From Candidatus Gastranaerophilales bacterium (GTDB lineage Bacteria; Cyanobacteriota; Vampirovibrionia; Gastranaerophilales; Gastranaerophilaceae), in NCBI GenBank assembly GCA_944323475.1, contig CALUSQ010000007.1:1-64000 (forward strand): 64,000 nt of DNA, in the 5' to 3' direction. A program made the position numbers and the translations under genes. The stretch's first letter is position 1; every line of letters begins with the position of its first letter. The notes below the pieces were generated by a model, which made no database searches, was not told where the DNA came from, and saw nothing but the letters and a program-made list of their open reading frames with translations. Below, one piece after another: positions 27,275 through 35,321 of this stretch.

Positions 27275-28207
27275 CTATTTATTAAGCACTTCAACAGCAC
27301 TATTCAAAGATTCTACATCATATACATTTAAAACTGTTACAGATGCATCAGTTTTTTTAATCAAACCCGCAAGCACCTTACCTGGACCGATTTCAACAAA
27401 TGTGTCAACACCATCTGCTATCATTTTTTGTATTGTTTGTGTCCACATAACTGAAGAATAAATCTGTGCAGTCATTTTAGCCTTAAATCTTATTGCAGAA
27501 GTTGTAGGTTCAGCATCAACATTTGTATATACAGGAATTTTAGCATCCTTTATATCACAATTATCTAAAATTTCTGAAAATTTAACGCTTGCTTCTTCCA
27601 TTAGCATAGAATGGAAACCACCAGAAACAGGCAAAGGAATAACTCTTTTTGCACCGGCTTCTTTTAATGCTTCATTTGCTTTAGAGACAGCATCAGCTTC
27701 ACCGGTGATAACAATTTGAGCAGGTGAATTGTAATTTGCAACGGAAACTATTCCATCAATTTGGGTCAAAACATCTAATATTGCATTTTTCTCCATGCCA
27801 ATAACAGCCGTCATAGCACCTTTTGTTCTAATTGCCGCATCATTCATCTCTCTTGCTCTTTTATCAATCAATTTCATAGCTGTTGCAAAATCCACGACAT
27901 CAGCTGCATAATACGCACCATACTCGCCTAAAGAATGACCAGCTACACAATCTGGTCTAACATTTGTTTTTTCTTTTAATGCTTCTAACGCTGCTATAGA
28001 TGTAATTAAAATAGCAGGCTGAGTATTAATAGTTTCTTTTAAAAATGATTCAGGACCTTCAAAAGAAATTTTTGAAATATCTCTATTTAAAATATCATCA
28101 GCTTTTTCAAAAATTTCTTTTGCTTTTGCAGAAGTGTCATATAAAGACTTGCCCATTCCAACAGACTGTGAGCCCTGACCAGGGAATACAAATGCAACTT
28201 TTCCCAT
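27275..28207 (-). CDS. fabD: Malonyl-CoA:ACP transacylase
   Basis: 310 residues, usual length. It starts with VAFVFPGQGSQSVGMGK; the nucleophile Ser is in GHSLGEYGAYYA, and the active His in PVSGGFHSMLME. It loads malonyl groups onto ACP for FabH and the condensing enzymes. AAGGAG upstream. It lies between fabH and fabG in the same orientation. Confidence 0.95.
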   Translation of the reverse strand: MGKVAFVFPGQGSQSVGMGKSLYDTSAKAKEIFEKADDILNRDISKISFEGPESFLKETINTQPAILITSIAALEALKEKTNVRPDCVAGHSLGEYGAYYAADVVDFATAMKLIDKRAREMNDAAIRTKGAMTAVIGMEKNAILDVLTQIDGIVSVANYNSPAQIVITGEADAVSKANEALKEAGAKRVIPLPVSGGFHSMLMEEASVKFSEILDNCDIKDAKIPVYTNVDAEPTTSAIRFKAKMTAQIYSSVMWTQTIQKMIADGVDTFVEIGPGKVLAGLIKKTDASVTVLNVYDVESLNSAVEVLNK

Positions 28208-28269
28208 ATAAAATTCTCCTTATTTTAATCTTATTGCTTTAAAATAAAAACAAATTAAAGCTAACAAAA

Positions 28270-29277
28270 CTATGCAATACCTTCTCTAAGTCTTACAATA
28301 ACTGTTCCCCAAGTAAGACCAGCACCAAAGCCGCTCAAAATAGCCTTGCAAGGTAATTTAATCTTTCCCTCTTCAATACCTTCTGCCATTGCCAATGGAA
28401 TTGAAGCGGCAGAGGTATTACCATATTTTTGTAGATTTACAATAATTTTGTCATCATTATAATTTAACCTTGATGCCATAGCTTCAATAATTCTATAGTT
28501 AGCTTGGTGAGGTATTAAATAATCAACATCATCAGGTGTCAAACCTGCTTTTTCAAGACAGTTGCTTATTGACTCAGGCATTGTTGTAACTACAAACTTG
28601 TATACTTCTCTGCCATTCATAACAATTTTTTGTTTTTGAGGTGCGCAAGGTTCTACCAATGGACAATTTTCACCATTCATAGGCATTTTTATAAAATCAC
28701 CGTCTTTTCCATTTGAATGCATATCCATTGCAATGATATCATCAACTCCATCAACAGATTCTTTTAATACAAAAGCACCAGCGCCATCTCCAAAAAGAAC
28801 ACAGCTAGTTCTATCATACCAATCTATATATTTTGAATTTGCATCCGTAGCAACTAACAAAATATTTTTATAAATTCCTGATGAAATAAAAGCTTTAGCT
28901 ATATTCATTGCATAAATCATACCTGTACAAGCAGCTGTAATATCAAAAGCTGCCGCATTATCTGCACCAATAGCAGCCTGAATTTCACAAGCAGTTGAAG
29001 GATATGGGTGAGCAGGTACTGAGGCTGCAGCAATAATCATATCAATATCTTTAGCATCCATTTTTGCTTTTTCAAGTGCATTTTGTGCTGCTTTTATACC
29101 CAAAGTAACAGCATTTTCTTCACCGGAAACAACACGTCTTTCTTTAATTCCGGTTCTTGTAGTAATCCATTCATCACTTGTATCAACAAGCTTTGTTAAA
29201 TCATCGTTTGTAATTACTGTTTCAGGTACACCATAACCTACGCCTGCAATCATAACAGGGATTAAATTTAATGACAT
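28270..29277 (-). CDS. fabH: 3-oxoacyl-ACP synthase III
   Basis: 335 residues, thiolase fold. The catalytic triad is visible: Cys in DITAACTGMIYAM, His in LIPHQANYRIIEA and Asn in YGNTSAASIPLAM. It condenses acetyl-CoA with malonyl-ACP to begin fatty-acid synthesis. It starts 5 bases after the plsX stop, with AAGGATAG before the ATG. Confidence 0.95.
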   Translation of the reverse strand: MSLNLIPVMIAGVGYGVPETVITNDDLTKLVDTSDEWITTRTGIKERRVVSGEENAVTLGIKAAQNALEKAKMDAKDIDMIIAAASVPAHPYPSTACEIQAAIGADNAAAFDITAACTGMIYAMNIAKAFISSGIYKNILLVATDANSKYIDWYDRTSCVLFGDGAGAFVLKESVDGVDDIIAMDMHSNGKDGDFIKMPMNGENCPLVEPCAPQKQKIVMNGREVYKFVVTTMPESISNCLEKAGLTPDDVDYLIPHQANYRIIEAMASRLNYNDDKIIVNLQKYGNTSAASIPLAMAEGIEEGKIKLPCKAILSGFGAGLTWGTVIVRLREGIA

Positions 29278-29282
29278 AAAAT

Positions 29283-30335
29283 CTATCCTTCGTAAAATTC
29301 TGATATTTTCTTATTAACTTCTGATTCGACAGCTTCTTTTGCGACTCTTACAGCATTCTTTATTGCATAAGCCATACTTCTGCCATGAGAAATAACTGTA
29401 ATACCCTTAACACCAAGAAGCAATGCACCGCCAAATTCTTCATAATTAATTCTTTTAAAAATTCTTTTCATTGCTGATTTTGCAAGCAAACCAATAATCA
29501 TAGAAATAGGATCTCTTTTAAATTCCTGCATAATCATTTTGAATAACATTGAAGAAGCACCTTCAATACTTTTTAATGCAACATTACCGACAAAACCGTC
29601 ACAAACAACAACATCACAATCGCCTAAGAATATTTCTTTACCTTCTATATTTCCAACGAAATTAAGACCGTCTTTGTTGTCTTCAAGAAGTTTGTATGCA
29701 GCTTGTGCCAACTCGTTACCTTTTCCAGCTTCTTCACCAATATTTAAAACACCAATTCTAGGTTTTTCGACACCTAAAACATTTTTAGAAAAAGCACTTC
29801 CCATTATAGCAAATTGATAAAGCATGCTAGCTGTACAGTTACTGTTAGCACCTGAATCAATCATTACAACAGGTTTTTTCATTGTAGGCAGTGTAGTAGC
29901 AATAGCAGGTCTTTCAATACCCGGCAATCTGCCAAGGCCAAACAAACTTGATGCCATTGCTGCCCCTGTAGAACCTGCAGCAACAACAGCTTGTGAACTG
30001 TCTGTAGCAACAGCTTTAACCGCTAATACAATAGAAGAATCTTTTTTCTTTCTTATAGCAGCACCTGGTGCTTCACCCATTTCTATTACTTCTGATGCAG
30101 GAGTAATCTTTATATCGAGTTTATCAACATCAACTCTTATTCTACCTTTAGGGGAGTTTAAATTTGCAGTTCTTATACCATTACGTCTGACATCCTCGAT
30201 AACTTTTTGAATTTCATCTTCTTTACCGACAAGTTCAATTGCAACATTATATTCATCAGCAGCCCATAAAGCACCTTTTACTATTTCATGTGGTGCGTGA
30301 TCGCCACCCATTGCATCAATAGCTATCCTTGTCAT
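29283..30335 (-). CDS. plsX: Phosphate acyltransferase PlsX
   Basis: 350 residues. Conserved blocks are IAIDAMGGDHAPHEIVKGAL at the N-terminus, AAGSTGAAMASSLFGLGRLP, IGVLNIGEEAGKGNELAQ and CDGFVGNVALKS. It converts acyl-ACP to acyl-phosphate, the donor for PlsY in phospholipid synthesis. The rpmF-plsX-fabH order is common in bacteria. It is separated from rpmF by 104 bases that contain a hairpin (30409-30432). Confidence 0.95.
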   Translation of the reverse strand: MTRIAIDAMGGDHAPHEIVKGALWAADEYNVAIELVGKEDEIQKVIEDVRRNGIRTANLNSPKGRIRVDVDKLDIKITPASEVIEMGEAPGAAIRKKKDSSIVLAVKAVATDSSQAVVAAGSTGAAMASSLFGLGRLPGIERPAIATTLPTMKKPVVMIDSGANSNCTASMLYQFAIMGSAFSKNVLGVEKPRIGVLNIGEEAGKGNELAQAAYKLLEDNKDGLNFVGNIEGKEIFLGDCDVVVCDGFVGNVALKSIEGASSMLFKMIMQEFKRDPISMIIGLLAKSAMKRIFKRINYEEFGGALLLGVKGITVISHGRSMAYAIKNAVRVAKEAVESEVNKKISEFYEG

Positions 30336-30408
30336 ACCAGAACTCTTCTCCCTATAAACTATCTAATTAATTATACATCCAACTGTTTACTTTGTTAAAT
30401 TTTTAATA

Positions 30409-30432
30409 TTGCGCCGAAATTAATCGGCGCAA
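30409..30432 (-). other. Hairpin between rpmF and plsX
   Basis: TTGCGCCGA pairs with TCGGCGCAA around a 6-base loop, 9 perfect pairs, 8 bases past the rpmF stop. No clean T-run follows on the minus strand, so it may be a weak attenuator or a processing and mRNA-stability site that lowers plsX-fab expression relative to L32. Confidence 0.55.
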
Positions 30433-30439
30433 ATAATTC

Positions 30440-30823
30440 TTATTCTTCAGAAGATTTTTCTTCTGTTGTTTCTTCAGTAGAAGCTTCTGCTTTAACTTCT
30501 TCTGTTTTTGTTTCTTCAACAACAGTTTCTTCCACTTTTGTTTCTTCTTTTACTTCTACAGCTTCAGCTTTTTTAGCTTTTTTAGCAGGAGCTTTTTTAG
30601 CTTTTACAGCTTTTTTAGGCTCAGCTTTAACTTCTTCAACAAAGCCTTCAGCTTTTCTTGAAACAACTTTACCTTTATATTGTCCGCAAGCTGTGCAAAC
30701 AGTATGAGTCAAAACTAATTCACCACAATTTGGGCAAACAGTAGTTTCCGGTACTGTTGCTTTCCAGTTTGATCTTCTGTGTCCTTGTGCTGATGCACCT
30801 GTTCTTTTCTTTGGTACTGCCAT
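30440..30823 (-). CDS. rpmF: 50S ribosomal protein L32 with a long charged C-terminal extension
   Basis: 127 residues, about twice the usual 55-60. Residues 1-57 are normal L32 (MAVPKKRTGASAQGHRR, zinc knuckles CPNC and CTAC). The tail (about 60-127) is first Lys/Ala-rich (AVKAKKAPAKKAKKAEA) and then Glu/Thr/Val-rich (VEETVVEETKTEEVKAEAS). The frame is uninterrupted to a single stop, so it is a real extension and not a fused gene. AAGGA precedes the ATG. It starts 2 bases after the yceD stop and is co-transcribed with it. Confidence 0.95.
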   Translation of the reverse strand: MAVPKKRTGASAQGHRRSNWKATVPETTVCPNCGELVLTHTVCTACGQYKGKVVSRKAEGFVEEVKAEPKKAVKAKKAPAKKAKKAEAVEVKEETKVEETVVEETKTEEVKAEASTEETTEEKSSEE

Positions 30824-30825
30824 TT

Positions 30826-31335
30826 TTATTTTCCTTCTTTTTTTATCTTAATTGCCTTAAAAACATCCAACCTTGGATCTGAAACTTCTTTTTTTATATA
30901 TTTTTCAATTTCAGAATCTCCTACACAATTTATATCACAAACACACGGATTTGGAATGTTTAATGTTACAGATTGATAAATTAAATCATCAACATCAATT
31001 TCTTGTTCGCCTGCTAATTCAGTAACAAAATCTCCGTCTTTTAATTCAATCTCCTGCCCGCTATGCGCTTCTGAAGATGATTTTAGACGTCCCAAGGTGT
31101 ATGTCTCATCCACATCGACATCAATTTTTTGTACAAAATCTTTTAAACATCTGTCGCAAACTAGCTTAACATTTGCAACAATTTTTCCTTTGACATTTAT
31201 ATATGAACCATACGCACTGAAAACGAGCTCTGCACAAACAGAGCCTTCGGTTTCAAGGCCTTTAACTTCATTGTCAAAATCAACTTTTAGTGATTGATTC
31301 TTTGAATTTTTTATGTCGTCAATAGAAATCTTCAT
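30826..31335 (-). CDS. yceD: DUF177/YceD family protein
   Basis: 169 residues. A YceD/DUF177 core is recognisable by VKLVCDRCLKDF, followed by acidic strands, DDLIYQSVTLNIPNPCVCD and further cysteines (CVCDINC). It sits directly upstream of rpmF as in most bacteria. Homologs in plants and bacteria are linked to 23S rRNA accumulation. It is the first gene of the lipid operon. A near-consensus promoter sits 8 bases before the ATG and there is no Shine-Dalgarno. Confidence 0.9.
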   Translation of the reverse strand: MKISIDDIKNSKNQSLKVDFDNEVKGLETEGSVCAELVFSAYGSYINVKGKIVANVKLVCDRCLKDFVQKIDVDVDETYTLGRLKSSSEAHSGQEIELKDGDFVTELAGEQEIDVDDLIYQSVTLNIPNPCVCDINCVGDSEIEKYIKKEVSDPRLDVFKAIKIKKEGK

Positions 31336-31343
31336 GTTTTTTT

Positions 31344-31372
31344 ATTTTATTTTAGACAAAATTGGTTGTCAA
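31344..31372 (-). promoter_or_regulatory. Promoter of the yceD-rpmF-plsX-fab operon
   Basis: On the minus strand a perfect TTGACA (31372-31367), a 17-base spacer and TAAAAT (31349-31344) precede the yceD ATG by 8 bases. The transcript would start at or within two bases of the start codon. Confidence 0.75.
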
Positions 31373-31425
31373 AAAATTATTAAGATAAAACAAGAGAATT
31401 ATTAATATTAATAATAAGAACGAAC

Positions 31426-31498
31426 TGCCGGTGACAGGGATCGAACCTGCGACCTGATCATTACGAATGACCTGCTCTACCAACTGAGCCACACCGGC
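31426..31498 (-). tRNA. tRNA-Thr (anticodon CGU)
   Basis: A 73-base cloverleaf on the minus strand. The acceptor GCCGGTG pairs with CACCGGC, and A73 is the discriminator. The D arm is GCTC/GAGC. The anticodon arm GGTCA-TTCGTAA-TGATC gives CGU in positions 34-36. The T arm is GCAGG-TTCGATC-CCTGT. CCA is not encoded. It reads ACG threonine codons. Confidence 0.95.
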
Positions 31499-31526
31499 AG
31501 TTTACTATTCAAATTTTTTGTTTGGC

Positions 31527-31584
31527 AGAGCAGTTCTTCTGCTCTACAAATCTATATTGTTCCACTGTGCTCCACTTAGGAGCA
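31527..31584. repeat. Two short hairpins between the tRNA and the GH32-like gene
   Basis: AGAGCAG-ttctt-CTGCTCT (31527-31545) and TGCTCC-actta-GGAGCA (31568-31584) are perfect small stems in the 98-base gap. Neither has a T-run. On the minus strand they follow the GH32-like stop and precede the tRNA, so RNA processing or weak termination is possible. Confidence 0.45.
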
Positions 31585-31596
31585 ATAGCGCAAATA

Positions 31597-33195
31597 TTAG
31601 TCATTAACAGACTTTAATTTATAAAAGTTCAATTTTTCAAGCTTTGTTTCTCCATCAGAAATAAATTTTATATGTACAGAACTTTTATCCGGATAAATCC
31701 TACTGCTCATTGCAGCTACTCCATCATTAGCAAAAATTTCTATAGATGATTTGTCTACAAATATTCTAAGCTTTAACTTATTATTTTCAAGTGGCAAAGA
31801 AACTTCACGCTCACCTTTTAAAACAGAACCGGATTTATCACGATTCAATTTTAAAATTTTACTGTCTTTATTATAACTTAATAGGGTTTCTTGCGCTGCA
31901 GAGCTTCTTAATTTAATTGTAAACATTTTAGAATTAGTCATATCTGCAACAATATCAAGTTCGTAGGTCTCACCCTTGATACCAGAAAAATCTTTTTCTC
32001 CATTTACTGTCTGATCTTTTAAACAAATTTCAGGTATACGCAAAGAATCAATTTCTTTAATCGGCAAAGTAAGAATTTTTCCATTAACTATTTTTAATTC
32101 TCTTGGTAAAGTCATCATTCCTGACCAGTTTTCAAATTCTTCGGGTAAAGGAGTCCCGTCCATACCTAAAAATGCAATAAAAATATTTCTGCCATCTAAA
32201 GTTTTTATAAAGTGAGGTGCATAAAAATCAAAGCCGTAATCATAGAGCATAAATGCACCCTTTTGAGAAAATTTTCCTGAGTTATAATCTAATTTACCAA
32301 CAAAAGCTCCTGATTGAGTCTTATTCAAAAACATTTTCCCATGCGGTTTTATGCCAGAAGTTGAAAAAGACAAAACATCATTTCCATTTATATGAACAAT
32401 AGATGGTTTTTCCCAAAAATCACCCATTTCGCCTTTTTGCCCTAAAGCTGTGACATTAATACAAACCCAATTTCTTAAATCTTTACTTTTAAATAATAGT
32501 AAAGCTCCATCTTTTGTTTTTGTATATTGCGTACCAACAATTGCGTAATATCTATCTTCCAACTTCCATACATATGGATCCTTAAACTTTTCTGATGAAA
32601 ATTCTAAATAAGAATAATGCGGTGCCATTTTTATTACAGGATTATTGGCAGACTTACCAAAATTTATACCATCTTTGCTCATAGCAAGATTTTGTGTTTC
32701 ATGTCTTTCAATTTTTTGCTCTAATTTCTTTTCTGAATATCCTGTATAAAGCAAATATAATAAACCATCATCAACTATAGCACTTCCTGATAAAATACCT
32801 TGTTCATCGTAAGGTTCAGATGGAGCTAATGCAGTTTTTTGGAACTTCCAATGCAATAAATCAGGACCTGACACATGTCCCCAAACAGAATCAGAACCTT
32901 TTGGTGTTTTTATATTTTGTTTAAAAAATAAATGATAAGAACCATTAAACAAAGCCAAAGCCGTAGGATTCCCCATCTGATTTCCTTTTGCTGCCAAGTG
33001 AAATACAGGATACCAAGTATTTTTATTGTTAAAACTATTTGTGTATTCTTTTATTGTTTTATCAACAATATTTATTTTATCTTTATGCGTTAAAGCGTTT
33101 GCCATTGGTGAAAAAAACATAAAACACAATAATAAAAGAAAAATTGATATATTTCTTCTATTACCCTGAAAATTTTTTGCAGAAAAATTCTTCAT
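31597..33195 (-). CDS. Secreted GH32-like (fructosidase-fold) protein with an altered nucleophile motif
   Basis: 532 residues. A signal peptide (about 1-34) ends in MANA. The five-blade GH32 region (about 60-400) has VWGHVSGPDLLHW, LSGSAIVDDG and LYLLYTG, and a C-terminal beta-sandwich (about 410-525) has LKLRIFVDKSSIEIFAND. The family WMNDPNG nucleophile motif reads QMGNPTA, so the catalytic Asp is Asn76. The RDP Asp (Asp206, FKDPYVW) and the acid/base Glu (Glu262, FWEKPS, normally ECP) remain. Hydrolysis of sucrose or fructan is therefore doubtful. It may bind a glycan or be inactive. The gene has its own TATAAT promoter and no sugar-uptake neighbours. Confidence 0.88.
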   Translation of the reverse strand: MKNFSAKNFQGNRRNISIFLLLLCFMFFSPMANALTHKDKINIVDKTIKEYTNSFNNKNTWYPVFHLAAKGNQMGNPTALALFNGSYHLFFKQNIKTPKGSDSVWGHVSGPDLLHWKFQKTALAPSEPYDEQGILSGSAIVDDGLLYLLYTGYSEKKLEQKIERHETQNLAMSKDGINFGKSANNPVIKMAPHYSYLEFSSEKFKDPYVWKLEDRYYAIVGTQYTKTKDGALLLFKSKDLRNWVCINVTALGQKGEMGDFWEKPSIVHINGNDVLSFSTSGIKPHGKMFLNKTQSGAFVGKLDYNSGKFSQKGAFMLYDYGFDFYAPHFIKTLDGRNIFIAFLGMDGTPLPEEFENWSGMMTLPRELKIVNGKILTLPIKEIDSLRIPEICLKDQTVNGEKDFSGIKGETYELDIVADMTNSKMFTIKLRSSAAQETLLSYNKDSKILKLNRDKSGSVLKGEREVSLPLENNKLKLRIFVDKSSIEIFANDGVAAMSSRIYPDKSSVHIKFISDGETKLEKLNFYKLKSVND

Positions 33196-33255
33196 AACTA
33201 TACTCTCAAATAATAAGCCTTATTATAATATCATAAAAATATTAATAAAATAATT

Positions 33256-34497
33256 CTAAACCATAAATGCTTTAAATACCGGTTTTGACTGGGTTTTATA
33301 AAGAAAATTATTTGTATTTTTTTGAGATACCTTTTCCTTATTAAATCTATACTTTGTAAAAAGATTAGAAATTCCAGCTACAAAAAAGCCCATAAATCCA
33401 ATACTAAACAAAAATGGTATTGAGAAAATAATTATTTTTTGCTTTGCTAGCTTTTTAAATTCCGTTTCAACTTTTGTATTATTTTTTTGAGCTGTATTTT
33501 TAGCCAAGTCTGCAATCTCAGAAAAAGTCAATGTTTTTAAATCTTTTTTTATAGTTTCTCTACAATTTCCTTTTTTCAAAAGAATTTTTTTAAATGTTTT
33601 TTCAAACAAATCAGAGCCGGTAATAATATAAAAACCAACTAATGGAAATCTAAAAAGTGTTTCTAAAAAATTTTGTTTTCCTCTATCTTTAGAAGCACCG
33701 AAATATCCAGCACCACCAATCAAGACGGTAGAAGTTAACTGTCCTTTGCTTAAAACTAACTTGCCATTTTGAGATGCAAAATCAAGAGAAAAATATTTAT
33801 TAAAAAATTTTTCTGCTTTTTTAGAATTTTTAAAAAACTGAGTTCCGGGTGCAAGAACAGCTTTTGAAACATTTTGCAAAAATTTTGAATTTGCGCCTTT
33901 TTGGGCTATCAAGGTTCCCAATCCTAAACAAGAACAAAATATAATTGCCGCTTTTTTTATATTTTTCAAAGAACTTTGTTTAACTTTATTCTGAAAATTT
34001 TTATCTTCTTTAGTATTTTCAAGATTTGCTATGTTATTAAAATCACTTTTGTTAAAGACTTTAAGTGTCATTAAATTTTTAAAGTAATTTAATGTATATT
34101 CACATAAAGGGATAAATAAAGCACTCAAAGCAACAGCAGCTTTTATAGGTAAAACTTTTTTAACTAATGGGCTTTTAGAATTGATTAAATCAACTGCATT
34201 TTTTGCCACAAATTTTTTTGCTTCATTTGACAAATTTTTTGAATAAACTTTTCTTGCAATTTTTTCCCCAATAAAAGCAGGAGCAAAATAGACAAGCGCA
34301 CTTTCTGTAAGTTCCAAAAAAGTATTTTCTGCCAAATCTTCTTTACTTCTTGCAAAAACTGTCTTTGGTACAAGACAAGTTGAAGTATCTTGAATAAACC
34401 TCGTCGTAGAAAGTCCCGAGGCTTGCTCATTATGCAAAACAAATTTTGCCATGGTTCTTAAAGGTTGGTTCAAAGTATTTATTAAATTTAGTGACAT
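33256..34497 (-). CDS. Hypothetical multi-pass membrane protein with a long structured leader
   Basis: 413 residues. The N-terminal 100 residues are soluble and distinctive (LRTMAKFVLHNEQASGLSTT, FARSKEDLAENTFLELTES). Hydrophobic segments follow at about 119-140, 185-205, about 255-265, 285-300 and 352-378, separated by Lys-rich loops. The C-terminus ends in KPVFKAFMV. There are no catalytic motifs. I recall similar N-termini only in gut Melainabacteria; the function is unknown. AAGGA lies before the ATG and can be paired away by the leader (34498-34649). Confidence 0.7.
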   Translation of the reverse strand: MSLNLINTLNQPLRTMAKFVLHNEQASGLSTTRFIQDTSTCLVPKTVFARSKEDLAENTFLELTESALVYFAPAFIGEKIARKVYSKNLSNEAKKFVAKNAVDLINSKSPLVKKVLPIKAAVALSALFIPLCEYTLNYFKNLMTLKVFNKSDFNNIANLENTKEDKNFQNKVKQSSLKNIKKAAIIFCSCLGLGTLIAQKGANSKFLQNVSKAVLAPGTQFFKNSKKAEKFFNKYFSLDFASQNGKLVLSKGQLTSTVLIGGAGYFGASKDRGKQNFLETLFRFPLVGFYIITGSDLFEKTFKKILLKKGNCRETIKKDLKTLTFSEIADLAKNTAQKNNTKVETEFKKLAKQKIIIFSIPFLFSIGFMGFFVAGISNLFTKYRFNKEKVSQKNTNNFLYKTQSKPVFKAFMV

Positions 34498-34684
34498 ACG
34501 AATAATCCTTATAACTTAAATCTGCACAACTCAAAAAGTACAGGTTTAAATCACAAAAATTAATTAATCGTATAACAAATCATGCCTGTACTTTAAATTA
34601 CAGGCGCCACCAACGATTATTCAATTTTATATATTCATGATTTTTCATAGCTATTACTTTACACACAAAATAAAAACTCGTCAA
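34498..34684 (-). promoter_or_regulatory. Promoter plus approximately 150-base leader with alternative RNA pairings
   Basis: TTGACG (34684-34679), a 17-base spacer and TAAAGT (34661-34656) give a start near 34649. In the leader, GCCTGTA (34605-34599 on the minus strand) can pair with TACAGGC (34590-34584). The overlapping AAAGTACAGG (34594-34585) can instead pair with CCTGTACTTT (34544-34535), which is followed by more T. The two helices exclude each other. An outer helix, GAATAATC (34622-34615) with GATTATTC (34507-34500), would cover the Shine-Dalgarno region. It resembles a riboswitch or attenuator, but no known class was recognised. Confidence 0.5.
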
Positions 34685-34742
34685 TTAAAAAATTGCTATA
34701 TGTTATATTGATTTTGAAAAAAAATATATTAATATATAACTT

Positions 34743-35321
34743 ATGAATAAATTTTTATTGTTATCTGCTGTTTTGTTAATGCTGTTGCAAGGCATAAATT
34801 TTAAAGTTCTTGCAAATACAGACTATGCAACTCTTTATAAAAATACAAATCCCGCTGATTTTGAACTGGTACATGGAATAGATCCATATCAAAATGAAGA
34901 CTACCAAAAATATGCCTGGTCTCCATTCCCTCTTTTTAGGCTAAGCTCTGATGTATATTTTAAAGGCCAAGTAATTCCAGCAGGATACTATATACTTACT
35001 CCAAGGACAATGTATGGAAAAGATTACGTATTTTTTAAAGAAGCAGGAAAAGTAAAATACATTATACCCGTCGTAAAAAAAGAACTTGTGCCTGTAGATT
35101 TTTATCATACAAAAATACCCGAACCTAAATACACAAAATGGCAAAGCTTCTGCAAAAATGTTAGAGAAGGTTTTTATAAATTATTTAAAAACTCATCTAA
35201 AAAAACACCACCGCCAAGTTCTTATATTGTTACAGAGATTATCGAAGGTGATATGTATTTGATAGTTGTATATTACGGCGAATCAAAATACTATTTGGTA
35301 TTCAAAGCAAAAAAAGATTAG
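34743..35321 (+). CDS. Hypothetical exported protein
   Basis: 192 residues with a clear signal peptide (about 1-25; LLLSAVLLMLLQGINFKVLA). The mature part has PLFRLSSDVYFKGQVIPAGYY and YYGESKYYLVFKAKKD and is beta-rich with many Tyr and Lys. No domain was recognised. There is no Shine-Dalgarno; TATA-rich sequence runs up to the ATG, so the transcript may be leaderless. The 3' end overlaps the convergent transporter gene by 4 bases. Confidence 0.65.
   Translation: MNKFLLLSAVLLMLLQGINFKVLANTDYATLYKNTNPADFELVHGIDPYQNEDYQKYAWSPFPLFRLSSDVYFKGQVIPAGYYILTPRTMYGKDYVFFKEAGKVKYIIPVVKKELVPVDFYHTKIPEPKYTKWQSFCKNVREGFYKLFKNSSKKTPPPSSYIVTEIIEGDMYLIVVYYGESKYYLVFKAKKD

Noticed and set aside
29824-30210. A 128-codon plus-strand frame opposite plsX
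   Set aside because: It mirrors the plsX codon pattern; no domain or start signal; a shadow of the real gene.
31527-31545. A second tRNA or tRNA relic next to tRNA-Thr
   Set aside because: Only a 7-base hairpin is present; no acceptor, anticodon or T arm can be drawn.
34535-34605. AAAGTACAGG and CCTGTACTTT as cyanobacterial LexA boxes
   Set aside because: The half-sites are about 40 bases apart and do not fit a compact AGTAC-N4-GTAC-type site; the alternative-pairing RNA model explains all three segments better.
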